This document shows, piece by piece, positions 25,453 through 37,191 of a DNA stretch of 64,000 bases. Source of the stretch: Thuidium tamariscinum (taxonomy: Eukaryota > Streptophyta > Bryopsida > Hypnales > Thuidiaceae); NCBI GenBank assembly GCA_947034885.2, contig OX344751.2:23622001-23686000 (forward strand). Reading direction: 5' to 3'. Under the pieces are notes generated by a model, which saw only the letters and a list, made by a program, of their open reading frames with translations, was not told the origin of the DNA and ran no database searches. Every line of letters begins with the position of its first letter. The first letter of the stretch is position 1. A program made the position numbers and the translations under genes.

Positions 25453-26415
25453 GGCTCCCTGAATTGAAAAAACTTCAGTTACAGTTCCTACTGTACTTGA
25501 GGCCGGCTCAGAATTAGTGGGTACTTTGAGAATTGGTCCACTTTGCTTCGTCTAATCGATGACCATATTGGCAACTTGAGGAGCATTTGCTGATACGAGT
25601 TATTAGTTGAGTGTAGTGATTAGTGGAGACGGGGCTCAACATTTTGTGGTTCCTATCCCACATTCATTGACCCTGAGTAGACTAGTTTAAAGACGCAGTT
25701 TTAGCAATGGCAAACGTGAATCCCGGGTAGTCTCTGCTCCCCCTTAAAGGGTGCGACACTTGGGGTACAAAATCATCAATTCTTTATCAACCGAGGCGTG
25801 AATGACACTGAGGCATTTTCAGATTTTCTGAGTGTAACAAACTAACCACTTTATGATATAATTTGAAATGGTTTCCAGTATCTAGAATGCCAGCCCCGTC
25901 TTACTGTTTAAATAAGATTGCATAGATATTTGCAGTTGCAGTGACAGTTTTTAGATTTTTGGGATCCCGTATGCAAACTTTGCATGAGGTTTACGACCTA
26001 CTTGATAATCTCTACAGCGGGTAATTCAACTCTGTTGAAATCAAACAGCCGATGATTTGGAGAGCTACACAATCGCCTTCTCTAATATCACGTCTTCTGA
26101 TTTCGCACCAAACCCTCCAATGCATTTATGGATGAGATCATATGCCTAATACATGACATAAGATTTCCAGAATTTTTTGTGGAATTTTTTTGAAAATTAC
26201 CATTAATTTTTTAAGAGAAAGTGAATTAAATTCACATCTGTGCTAGAGGCTGCGGTCACCGGATACCGATCTCGTGCTCATTCTTTTGTCCCATCACCGT
26301 GCCCTCGCCCCGTGCTTTCATTCTTCTTTCACGATCCTTCGTTCATGCCATACAAAGTTACAAACTCGTCGTCGAAATCCCCGAAGCTCGCCTCCGTTGC
26401 AGCATTCGTCTGGCG
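25453..26415 (+). other. GrpE 3' region and promoter/leader of the next gene
   Basis: Gene-like composition continues for several hundred bases after the stop codon. No additional exon was found. An ATG at 26345 opens a 25-codon upstream frame that ends at TGA 26420-26422, overlapping the next gene's start codon (26416). Confidence 0.5.
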
Positions 26416-28223
26416 ATGGTGATTGCAGCTTCAATAATGGAGCCTTCCACGAGGCTCAAGAATCGCTACTGGGTCCTCCGACACGGTCGCAGCGTCCCCA
26501 ACGAAGCCGGCCTCATCGTCTCTCACATGGTCTCTCCGCCCGATTCGCCCTGCCCTTTGCAAACCTCTTTCCATTTAATTGAAACAATTTGCGCTGGAAA
26601 TCACGTACATTGCTTGGATCTTACTTTTATGGGTTTGAGATACAGAAACTCCTGTGTCCAAGATATCGCAATTCTGAAAGATGTGTGATTTATTAGAACA
26701 ATTGGAATTCTCCAAGTCTAAGCAAAGTTGCTCGGCTATGGTGGCAGAGTAATGGGGTTCTGCCAATTTACGGACTAGCGCCTTCGGGATTTCTCCAAGC
26801 AGAAGGAGCAGGGGCACTCTTCTTGAAGGTGAGTTAATGGCGAATTCCTCTCTTAATGGCATCTGATTCTTTGCATTTCAGAGGGGTATTGGCATCCAAG
26901 GAATTGAAGATTTGAGGTTTGCATAGTTGCTTTGGCGAACTGAAGACTCTGAATTCATACTGAATGTGGCTGTGGTGTGAATGATTTTAAGAAATTGGCA
27001 GAAGGTTGGAGGAGTTTGATTCTTAGTCTAAGAGCTGTTATTTTGCAACGAGCAGGAACTGGAGGTGGAGGGCATCCCACTCGACCATGTCCGAATTTTT
27101 GCTTCACCTTTCAGGAGAACATTGGAGACTGCGGAGACTGTGGTTAATTCATTGCATATGGGTGCTTCTGCAAAACCTTCAATTAAGGTGTAATTCTTCG
27201 CATTATCTAAGTGATCTTCTTTTCCAATCACTACTGTAGTAGAAAATCTATCGTCAGAGCTTTCCTAGCTTTGTTACAATTGGCAAGGTTTATGCTTGAA
27301 ATTATGTTTAAGGTGTGTTACAAAGCTTACGGTTGACATTGACTTAAAAGTGACGTAACAAGTAGCAGGGTTGAATGTGACTAGAGTTTCTACAGCATTT
27401 TTTGGGGAAGGTGGGGTTTATTAGTGAGTGAAATATCTTGCTCTGAGGTTTCTAAAATTTGAATTGTAGGCGATTAATTTTTACTCAACCGTGCGTTTAT
27501 GTTTCTGGAGCAGTTTCTTGATGGATTGAGGGAGCGGTACTTCGGAGCTCCTCTGGAACTTAAGAGTCATGAGCATGTGAGTACGTGGCCTAAAATTAGG
27601 TTTTCGTGTCTTAGTGGTTGAACTTGTTTTCGTTTCACGTGTTGGGTTGATTTTCGAGTTCTTTGCATCTTCTCTTGGATGTAGAATTTTCTTCTATCAG
27701 AAAATAACCAACTGAGTGATCTATGCTTGTATTAGTATCCAGAAATATGGGCCATTGATGCTATCGACCCAATGGTTGGACCGGAAGGAGGAGAAAGTGT
27801 GGCTGATGTTGCAATTCGAGTATCAGAAGCTATAGTGCAGATGGAGGCTGATGTGCAAGGGTTCGTCTTTTTATAATTTCCCTTTTCACGCTTGGAGCCA
27901 TATCAATACACTCTTACTTTCATCTTTTTGTTAATGTTTTGGGCCTCCTGGTTACGTATGAAAGAGCAAAATAGTTTGTGGTAAGCTATTGGTAATATTC
28001 CTGAATCGGCGAGAAATTTGTGCGCAGGTGTGGGGTTTTGGTGGTCAGTCACGGTGATACGCTTCAGATCTTGCAAACAGTTGTGCATTCAGCTTTGTCT
28101 CAAATGTCGAGTGCAGGCGATGGGACTCTCGCTTCTCATTTGGCTGATGCCATCACCAGACCTGTTCTGTCACGGCACCGCGAATATGCACTGCTTACTG
28201 GAGAGCTTTGTCGACTCGCTTAA
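26416..28223 (+). CDS. Histidine phosphatase superfamily (phosphoglycerate mutase-like) protein
   Basis: Six exons: 26416-26529, 26748-26828, 27056-27187, 27514-27576, 27736-27860, 28028-28223. They join in phase to 236 aa. The catalytic phosphohistidine motif is RHG at 22-24 (WVLRHGRSVPNEAG). The SPFRRT segment at 82-87 binds phosphate, GPEGGES matches the usual acid/base region, and the second catalytic histidine is in SHGD (179-182). Length and order match the plant family of Arabidopsis At3g50520, annotated as phosphoglycerate-mutase-like and cofactor-independent of glycolytic PGM size. The natural substrate is not known to me. The start is the first in-frame ATG, and ATG 26437 (residue 8) also precedes the domain. 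The frame is open upstream to a stop at 26227 without another ATG, so an upstream exon could add a targeting peptide. An overlapping upstream frame may lower translation. Confidence 0.93.
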
Positions 28224-30367
28224 CTGTCTTTACTGGCGGATGTCACACCTCACTTGTCAATTGACAAGAGGTATTGAACTTCCTTTAGAAATAATGAAAA
28301 CTGAGCTAAGAACAGGAACCCAAATTCTTTTTGTGCACAATATTGAGTTCATGTAAGGTTTGCTAATGTTAGAATTACTAATTTCCTTTCGTCCAGTCCT
28401 TGGTCAGCATGTTTGCTCTTGTGATAGTGATTGCATGCTTGACAATGAAATAAATTGCTTCATAAGTGAGGTAGTTCTTCAATGTTTTAGTGCTCTAGAT
28501 TGTTATTTGTGCTTCAGTGAAAAGAGTGCAAGTTGTATACTATAGAATGTCATGAGAGGATATTGTTGAAGATTTTATGTCTAAAGATGAAAGAAAATGA
28601 TCCGGATCAATACTTTACTGGCATGGATTGTGTCTAGTTTTATTAGGTATTCAGGTACAGTCAGCTAAGCAGGGTTTAATGTTGAGAGATGAGAACATTG
28701 TATTAATGCATGATGCTTGATGAGATGGGATAAATATCACTGATTTGGAATCTTGATTCCTGCATTGTCTTTTGACATGTTTTATAATATCCTTGCCTTG
28801 ACCTTGATGCAGCTTCAAAGGATCTACTATGTCTTTTTGAATTGGCATAAGAATGATCTAGTCATTCTTGGAAGCATTTATTCGTGAGGTACCGTTGTTC
28901 TGAAGACGGCCTAAAGCCAACTTAGCCCAGGGTACATTCCAGGTGAAACCATCAACATTTGCATGTTCCTCTTGGCAAATTAGCTGCATTGAACAGAAAT
29001 TCTTCCATGTTCTATGAATTTCTGAAAACACATGAAGTTTGAATTTTATTTTTTTCTTGACATGCAAGAGAGTCAGAAAGGTTATGTACATCTGGACAAT
29101 ACCCAAGATCTACTCAAATTTTGATATTCATATCTTGGTAATTAACTACTTGCTCACTTCACTGTGCTGTTGGAAAATGAATTAGTTTCAGAATAGTCCA
29201 CCTGCTGGACTTTCAGCTTGCTTGTTTCTTGGATCATTGTTTGGCCTGGAATTCATAATAACCTACTCAAGTTCAAATTCTTTAAAAAAAACTTGTTCCA
29301 TTTCTTGCTTAACAAATTTGGGGTAACCAATGGGACGACTGTGATGGTAGTCTCTCTTTAAGGATTTTTAACGTTTTTTCTGTCCTCACATCCTCCCTTT
29401 TAGGTTTGTCTTGACAATTATATGCCTGTGATATCCTTGATCTGGTGAAAAACATTAATCATCATAAATCATATGCGGTTATGGAGAGGCTTGTTTTTTT
29501 GGTATTCTCCAAAGTTACCTCGACATAACAAAATTCACCTGTCCATTACCTGAGTCTATCAGAGGTAGGAATTAATCAATATTCTCTCAAGTCTATCTCG
29601 TTTGGACTAATGATCTCCAAACAGTGCATGAGCAAGTTCATTGTCATTGTGTAGCGTTTGTACTAAGCTTACTCAACCCTGAGTCAAATTAGTTCACATG
29701 GCTCAAGTCTATCATCTTGAAGACATAATGCAGTAGTACTTGAATTTTAACCTCTAAAATTTTGTAATGGTGTGAGGTCAAAAACGTCTTCAAGTTGTTT
29801 CATCCAAAGTAGACCAAATGTGAAAACTTATTGTAGTAGTACTTGAATTTAACCTCTAAAATTTTGTATTGTTGTGAGACCAAAAATGTCGTCAAGTTGT
29901 TTCATCCAAAGTAGACTAAATTCAAAGTACTTGGTTAGATTTGCACAAAATTGACTTTGAATGAATGTTCTCAAAAATTAGACACAAGGTGTGTGGACAT
30001 GTACTACTTTTGTGGCAATTTAATAATATTTCAATTAGGCAACTAGATCATAGGTTATATTGGTTGAAATGAATCAAGTAATTTGGCCATTTGGGGACTT
30101 TTTGCTAAAATCCTTGGCCCTTTCTCAACCAAGTCTTTGAAATTTGGCATATATGTAACTAACATGATACAATAAGAAAATCACTATTTTAGTACAAAAT
30201 ATTGCTTGAAGTGAGTGAAACTTTACTATCTTTGTTAGGCAATTTCAAAAATAAAATACTCTCTTTAAACTTTATACAAAATAATCTTGTAATTTGTACA
30301 ATGAAGTTTCTCAAAGTTCTTTCTACGCATTCTATATATGTGGCTCTATGTATGTTTGAATTTTCTT
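28224..30367 (+). other. 3' region then intergenic DNA
   Basis: No exon of a further gene could be found. At 29731-29925 there is a two-copy tandem repeat about 100 bp apart, with TAGTACTTGAATTT and GTTGTTTCATCCAAAGTAGA in both units. Confidence 0.5.
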
Positions 30368-31571
30368 TTAACCCCTAAAGGTCAGAGACTATGTCTTCAT
30401 CAAAAACACACTAAAACTGCCATCTCTATTACAAGCACCAAATTTTTTTTTAAACATTTTTTGACACATGTAATCATAGGATCTTCTAGTACACTAGTGT
30501 CAAAAGATGTGGAAAAAAATTCAGAAATTTCCACCGTGTAGATTGCAAGATATTAGCACTTGAATTGAAAAAAAAACTTTTTTTGTCCCTGCAAAAAATC
30601 GGGCAGTTGCACTTCATAAGGTCACATTTCTATGAAAAAGTGCCCAAAATAGTGGTGCTTCTTTGGATTCATTCTTCATGGCAAGTTGGCTACATGCTCA
30701 AAAAAATTCGCATCATTTGGAATTGTACAACATATAGGAAAAAATTAATGAGTAGAAAGAGTAGAGAGTGATACAAAGTACTAAATTGTTACAATTTTAT
30801 TATAGAATCAAAAAAGGCCAATCCCCAATGGTTGTAATGTTGTGACAAACAATCAACATCCAAAATTTTAATTTTTTTTCAAAAATATTTAAAATTGAGA
30901 AAAATAAAGGCTTCCAAAGTTTATTTTAGAATAGAGAATCCATAACTGCCCGCAAACTAAATCTCTTCATAAGTTTCATCTCATAAATCAAAATGGATTG
31001 ATTCAAAGCTTTTTGCATATATATACATCTAGAAAAACAATTTCAAATTTTTAATTTAAAAAAAAATGTTTTTATAAGAAATTTTTGGGTTGCCTGCCAA
31101 CTAATGAACACTACATATCACGCAATAACTTTTTGACCATGTAGTCAAAACTTATGAAAATTGTTGGGCCTTGAACACTATAAGAATCCCCTCTTTTGGA
31201 TGACAAGCCCTAATTTTTTATGACGGATTTTAGGTGATGTCAATGCTTACAATTCAAAAAAATTATATCAATAAAAATGTCTAATGTAACATCAATGTTG
31301 ATAGTCCAATGTTTTTATGTTAATATTGATGTTACATTAGACATTTTTGTTGACATAAAGTTTTTGAGTTGTCAACATTGACATCACCTAAAATCCGTTA
31401 TAAAAAATTAGGGCTAGTCACCAAAGACATGGGTTTCTTATAGTGGAAGATACTCCTCGGACACATGTTATGTGAAAATTTCAAAGAAAAAAAATAAAAA
31501 CTCCACCCGTAGTGAGCTACCCAAAATCGCTATGTTGCCAAAAAAACGTAGTTTGGTCCTTTAGGGGTTAA
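30368..31571. mobile_element. TTAA-flanked TIR element, full length, interrupted
   Basis: It starts TTAACCCCTAAAGGTC and ends CCTTTAGGGGTTAA. The body follows the 10606-11624 copy from end to end (for example GTTGGCTACATGCTCAAAAA in both). A 270-bp CACTA-type element sits inside it at 31176-31445. Without that insertion the length is about 930 bp. Confidence 0.85.
31176..31445. mobile_element. Nested CACTA-type MITE with GAA target duplication
   Basis: The ends are CACTATAAGAA and TTCTTATAGTG, identical in type to the element at 6210-7496. GAA stands on both sides (31173-31175 and 31446-31448). Removing the element and one GAA restores the host repeat's continuity seen in sister copies. The interior is nearly palindromic (GGATTTTAGGTGATGTCAA against TTGACATCACCTAAAATCC), so a transcript would fold into a long hairpin. 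Confidence 0.9.
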
Positions 31572-33017
31572 TATAAGTGCGCAAGATCTCATCAAAAAAA
31601 TGGCTTATATATTGCCAATTACCTTGATTACTTTGTATTGCAAGGTGATTCAGAGTGAAGTAGATCCTTTGTTTGGTTCTCAAATTTTGCATGTGCATAC
31701 ATACTAAGATGTAATATATTGTGGTATAAAGGATAAATTTTGTTGCTCAAAGTTTGTTGATCTTGTTTTACAAGAATAAAAATAATTATATTTTTGTTAC
31801 CTCATACATTATAAGATATTAAAACACTCAATTAGGTGGACTTGAAGTTTTTCCACACATTCTATAATAGTCTAATATATATTAATAAGATTGAAGTTCA
31901 ATTTTATTTAATCTAAAAAAAAACCCTATAGTAATTGCAATTAAAAAAATGATAGTTTTTTATCTAGGAGAGGACACTTTCCATTTTTAATAACCTACAT
32001 GCGGCGGAATATAGGGTACATTTAAATAATCTTAGGTAAAATTTATAAGAAATTTACATATAAAATAGGGGACATTAAAAAGGCAAAGTGTTTTAAAAAT
32101 AAAATAGGGATGATAATATGGCTGATTTTTCCGCTTTATAGTAAAATAGGGGCTCTTTTAATGTTGCCAAGTAATGATTACAAGTAATTGATAGCCCCCC
32201 TAAAAATACCCCACTGCCGCACGTGGATCCCCCAAATATACAAGAAGTGTTCTCCCCGTGTTTTTTATGTATATTTCTTAAATGCCCCTGATCTTTTAGA
32301 GGTTAAAATTTTCATTATTTTTTAAGATATTCCAAGTAAAAAAAACATTTTAATTTTTGCAATACTTCTCAAAATGACATAAAAAAAACTTCACATGTAA
32401 GATATGATGATTAGAAGCTACGAAAAAAATTCTATAAAGGATTCTAGAGGTATTAATTCACTCAAGCCTAACCAAACTTGCAAAAAGTTTCATGTATGTT
32501 CCTTCATCCTTAAATGTCCAATCAACCATATTATAGCTCTTGGTCAACTTTAGAAATCATATTTTTGGAGAACCTTGGGATTAAAATTAATTGATTTGAA
32601 AAAAATTCTATTTTTGAAAGGAATTGACAATAGGAGTATATTCTACTCTTGATGCTTAAAATTGTCAATTTTGACACAAATTTCAAAAAAGCTATAGAAC
32701 TTATATTTCATTGCACATTTGTCTTTTGCCTAAATCACTATGGGCTTTCAAAGGTATGGGAATTACAAAGAGAAATTCTGAAGTAAATTTTTAAGAGAAT
32801 CATTTTACATTTTCAATGGAAAGTGAAATATATACCTACTTCTTAGGAATATCCATGAATATGGATGAAAATATGGATAATTATTCCATATCTTTTCTTG
32901 AACTTCATTTGTTGATTTCAAAATACAAATCCTAAAATTCTTAAAAAAACAATGGTGGAAATGTATAAAACTTGAGATACTATATTGAACAAGGTTATTA
33001 TACTATTAACAATAACC
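31572..33017. other. AT-rich intergenic DNA, nothing recognised
   Basis: No open frame, domain, RNA gene or inverted-end element could be supported here. Confidence 0.5.
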
Positions 33018-33762
33018 TTAACCCCTAAATGCCCAAATTAAAATTTTTTGGCAATATAGGGATTTTAGTCAATTTACTATGAATGAACTTTTCATTCTTT
33101 TTTCTTTGAAAATACATATACACACATATACTTGAGGAGTAACTTTAAAGCCCAACATTTTTTCATAACTACTGACTATATGGTTAAAAGTTATTGTATG
33201 ATATGTAATTTTCATTGCTCAACAAGCAACTTGGGTAGCTCAAAAAACTTGGTTAAAATTTATTTATTTTTAAATAAAAATTTGAGACTAATCCTCTAGA
33301 TTTGTGTATATGTAGAAAGCTTTGAATCATTTCATTTTTATTTTTGTGATGAAAAGTATGAGGAATTTTTGTTTGTAGGTAGGCATAGAGTTTTTGAAAA
33401 CCATACCTATGACAACAAAACTCCTCATACTTTTCATTCCATTAATAAAAATGGAATGATTCAAAGCTTCCTACATATCTACAAATCTAGAGGATTAGTC
33501 TCAAATTTCTATTTCTTTGAAAATAAATTTTAAAGAAGTTTTTGAGGTACCTAGGTCATTTGCTGAGCAATGAAAATCATATATCATACAATAACTTTTT
33601 AATCATGTAGTTCATATTTATGAAAACTTTTGGGCCTAAAGCTACTCTTTAGGTACATGTTGTGTGAAATTTTCAAAGAAAAGAAAACAAAACTCCATTC
33701 ATAGTGAATTGTCTAAAATCCCTATCCTGCTAAAAAATGCACTTTGGGCATTTAGGGGTTAA
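33018..33762. mobile_element. Palindromic (foldback) TTAA element 1
   Basis: It starts TTAACCCCTAAATGCCC and ends GGGCATTTAGGGGTTAA. The two halves are inverted copies of each other with the centre near 33390. Each half corresponds to the right half of the long TTAA elements (AAAGCTACTC, CATGTTGTGTGAAA, ACTCCATTCATAGTGA blocks). Non-coding. Confidence 0.88.
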
Positions 33763-33967
33763 GGATTAAACAAATGATTGATAACATTGAAAATTACACT
33801 TACAACATTGGTTATTGACAAAGTCATATGTTGCCTACAAAAAAATTCTAACACTTCCACAAGACATAGACCTTTTAAGGTTCATACATCCAAAAAGTGG
33901 ATGCACCTAGATTGGTCAACCATAAATATAAATTTCAAAATATCCATTATTATTATTATTATGTGTT

Positions 33968-34716
33968 TTAACCCCTAAAGCCATGAGGTGCGTTTTTTGG
34001 CATTATAAAATTTTTGAACAACTCACTACAAATGGAGTTTTTATTTTATTTTTGCTGAAGTTTTTACACAAGATGTGCCCAAAGAGTAGCTTTAAGGCCC
34101 AACAATTTTCATAACTTTTGACTTTGTGGTTAAGAAGTTATGGCATGATATGTTGTTTTCTTTACTCGGAAGGCAGCCTGGGCAACTGAAAAAACTTATT
34201 TAAATTTATTTATTTTTCAAAAGTGAAATTTCAAATTGATTCTTTAGGTTTTTACAGACATGGGAAGCTTTGTTTCATCCCATTTGGATTAAGGAGTCAA
34301 AAGTTATGAGCAATTTTAGTTTGTGGGTAGGTATGGTTTTCAAAAATTTCATACCTACCCACAAACTAAAATTGCTCATAACTTTTGACTCCTTAATCCA
34401 AATGGGATGAAACAAAGCTTCTCATGTTTGTAAAAACCTAAAGAATCAATTTAAAATTTCACTTTTGAAAAAAATAAATTTTAAAGAAGTTTTTTCAGCT
34501 ACCCAGGCTACCCTCCAAGTAAAGAAAACAACATATCATGCCATAACTTTTTAACCACAAAGTCAAAAGTTATGAAAATTGTTGGGCCTTAAAGCTACTC
34601 CTTGGGCACATCTTGTGTAAAAATTTCAGGAAAAAATAAATAAAAACTCCATTTTTAGTGAGTTGTCCAAAAATTTTATAATGCCAAAAAATGCACCACA
34701 GGGCTTTAGGAGTTAA
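33968..34716. mobile_element. Palindromic (foldback) TTAA element 2
   Basis: The edges are TTAACCCCTAAAGCC and GGCTTTAGGAGTTAA. The arms are about 365 bp with only a short loop (about 34336-34349) and very high arm identity, higher than in element 1, so it is probably younger. The halves again correspond to the right half of the long form. The 205-bp gap to element 1 is ordinary AT-rich DNA. Confidence 0.9.
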
Positions 34717-34757
34717 ACTAAGACAATGAAGTTTGATAAGTTTTTAGTTCTATCTTG

Positions 34758-34950
34758 AAGGTTGCTATTATGTGAGCTTAGAAGTGTAAGCCCATTAGCC
34801 TAGAAGACCATACACCTATGATATAAGTGTCTATATTATAATATTCTTTTATAATAATAGTACATATTTACTATAAATACATATATTATAGGTGTTTGTG
34901 TTATAAACACCTTCAATGGTTGCATGATATCTACTTATATATATATATAT
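34758..34950. repeat. Dispersed repeat, inverted relative to 53240-53427
   Basis: AGGTTGCTATTATGTGAGC at 34758 is the reverse complement of GCTCACATAATAGCAACC near 53427. The similarity continues through a TATAATATA-rich stretch. Class unknown, no coding capacity. Confidence 0.6.
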
Positions 34951-35289
34951 ATATATTCAAGGCTCATATGCTTACACTATTATACTCACATACTAGCACT
35001 ATTCATTCTATTCCATTTTAAAATTTTGAAAAAAAAAGTAAAATTAAAAGAACTATGGTAGAGATACCTATTGTTGCCCCCCCCCCTTCCATTAACAACA
35101 AATAGGGTACCCTATTTCAAAGAAAATTAGAATGGATTTCCGTTTTTTCCTTGGAATATGTGTTTGTAATTTTCCAAGGTTTAGACCAATAAGTTAATGA
35201 CACATAAGTGAGTATAAATGTAGGAAGCAATTAGTGGAAAAATATTCTTGAATGATTTGAAATTTGATGACTCTAGATGTTGGTTATAG

Positions 35290-35475
35290 GTCAAAGCCCA
35301 ACTTTTGCCTTCCAAAATTCATAGTAATTTCAATTCAAGAGATAAAATTACCAAAGTTTTTGCAATCCCCATTATTTTTGTCAATGCATCCCTAAAAATA
35401 TTTGCTTTGCCTTGTACTACCCTAGATTATATCCAAATGTACTTATTTTATCAGTTATGGGTGCTTCTAGCATAT
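35290..35475. repeat. Dispersed repeat, copy B (partial)
   Basis: Matches the second half of the repeat at 2470-2850 nearly base for base over CTTCCAAAATTCATAGTAAT and AAGTTTTTGCAATCCCC. Confidence 0.75.
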
Positions 35476-36440
35476 TGCAATGGCATCCACTCTAAGTGTC
35501 AAAATCCATATTACACCACCTTGTGTGTTTTTCATTCAAATTTTTTTCTTTCACATTGATTTTCAAATTTAAATTTCAAAATTATGTATTTATTATAAAC
35601 TTGATTTATGGTAAAAATTCTAAATTATTCAAATACATATTCTAATTGATATAATTTTATCTCCACCTTTTATTTTTAAATTTATTATTATTTCATTTTT
35701 CTTCAAAAAATTATGAAAAGAAAATGTGTCAATAGAAAATACAAATTTTCACTTATAGAAACTGGGAAAAAACATCAAGGTTTCGTTTATCAATTACAGA
35801 GTGTATAATAGGATTAAATTTGGCTTGATAGTAAAATTTGATGTGAAGGCTGTTGTGAGGGGTGTTGAGAGTATTAAAACTAAGACAATAATACTTGAGA
35901 GATTTTCATACTAGTCTCCACGCTACTAGTACCTCTTGGAATGATTCCAAATTAATTTGATTGTTTGTCGTATTTACAAGTTTATTTTTACTTTTAGTTA
36001 CACAGAATTTATATATGAAATTTGTTCATGAAAAAAGTGAAAATTTTCATTTATTAATTGATATTTCTTATTTTCATGTAATAAAAATATTAGATTGGAA
36101 GATGAACACTATTTTAAAATGAAAATTTAGCTCAAACATGATGTTTAACTATTTTGCAATGGATCTACTCTTTTAGAAATTAATGGAGTCATTCAAAGTG
36201 TATGTCCTACGTCTTCTTCTTTTTCCCAACTATGGATAAATGCCCCCCAAAATGAAAAAAAATAGTGCTATTTTATTGTTCCTTAATATCTTGCTATCTT
36301 GCCCTCTCCTATCATGTTCTTTACTTCTCATGTCTACTTGGGGACTTCAAATCCAAATTTGAATTCAAAACTTCTAGATTTTATTGCAAATGGCAAATAC
36401 AAAATTCTACTGTTTTTCCAAGGTAAAAAACTTCAAACAT

Positions 36441-37191
36441 TTTCAACTAAGGTAGGTTGATCTGAACCATGCTCTAAAAGTGACCACTAATACAAAGGTA
36501 CATTTTTCTTCCTTCAATGTACCAACAATGTACTTTTGAATAGGTGGTTGTTTCTAGTGACCACTATGTTTCAACTTCAAAAATTCATAACTAATTACAC
36601 AAAGGTCCAAGAAATATGAAACAACTTGGATTAGATGTCCATTCCACTGACTTATCTTCCTCTAGGAATTTATTGAAACTTGTTTCAAGCATTAAGGCTT
36701 CCTCCATAATGCAATCAACTCTTAAGAGGTCACTTTAAAGCAGATTGACTAAGGAAAATCACCCCTTTGTCATGCCAAATGGGAGACACTCCATTACGGG
36801 CCAAATTGTTCTAGTGGTGCACATTTCAAAACCAAAAATGTTTGCCACTGGGTTAAAGTAGGTAAGTATAAAGTGCCACTGATTACTATTGTGCTTGATT
36901 TCTATTAATAGATTGTTCAATTTTTTTAATTTTCTTATTGCCTGAGTAGCCTGTTGAGTAAAGAAAACGTCATATCATGCAATAACTTTTTAACCATCTA
37001 GTCAAAGTTATGAAAATTGTTGGGCCTTAAAGCTACTCCTCGAGCGCATGTTGTGTGAAAATTTCAAAGAAAAAAAAACCCCAAAAAACTCCATTCATAG
37101 TGAGCTGCCCAAAATCGTTATGTTGTCAAAAAAATGCACTTCACGACTTTAGGGATTAGTAACGGACTGTCTCCCATTTGGCTTGTCATAG
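36441..37191. repeat. Composite of repeat fragments flanked by inverted repeat
   Basis: 36441-36764 belongs to the AGGTAG-type family (compare 42472-42804). 36767-36798 is inverted at 37160-37191 (GCCAAATGGGAGACA core). Between those arms, 36953-37158 is the right-end fragment of a TTAA element ending in a degenerate CTTTAGGGATTAG. This looks like successive insertions. Confidence 0.6.
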
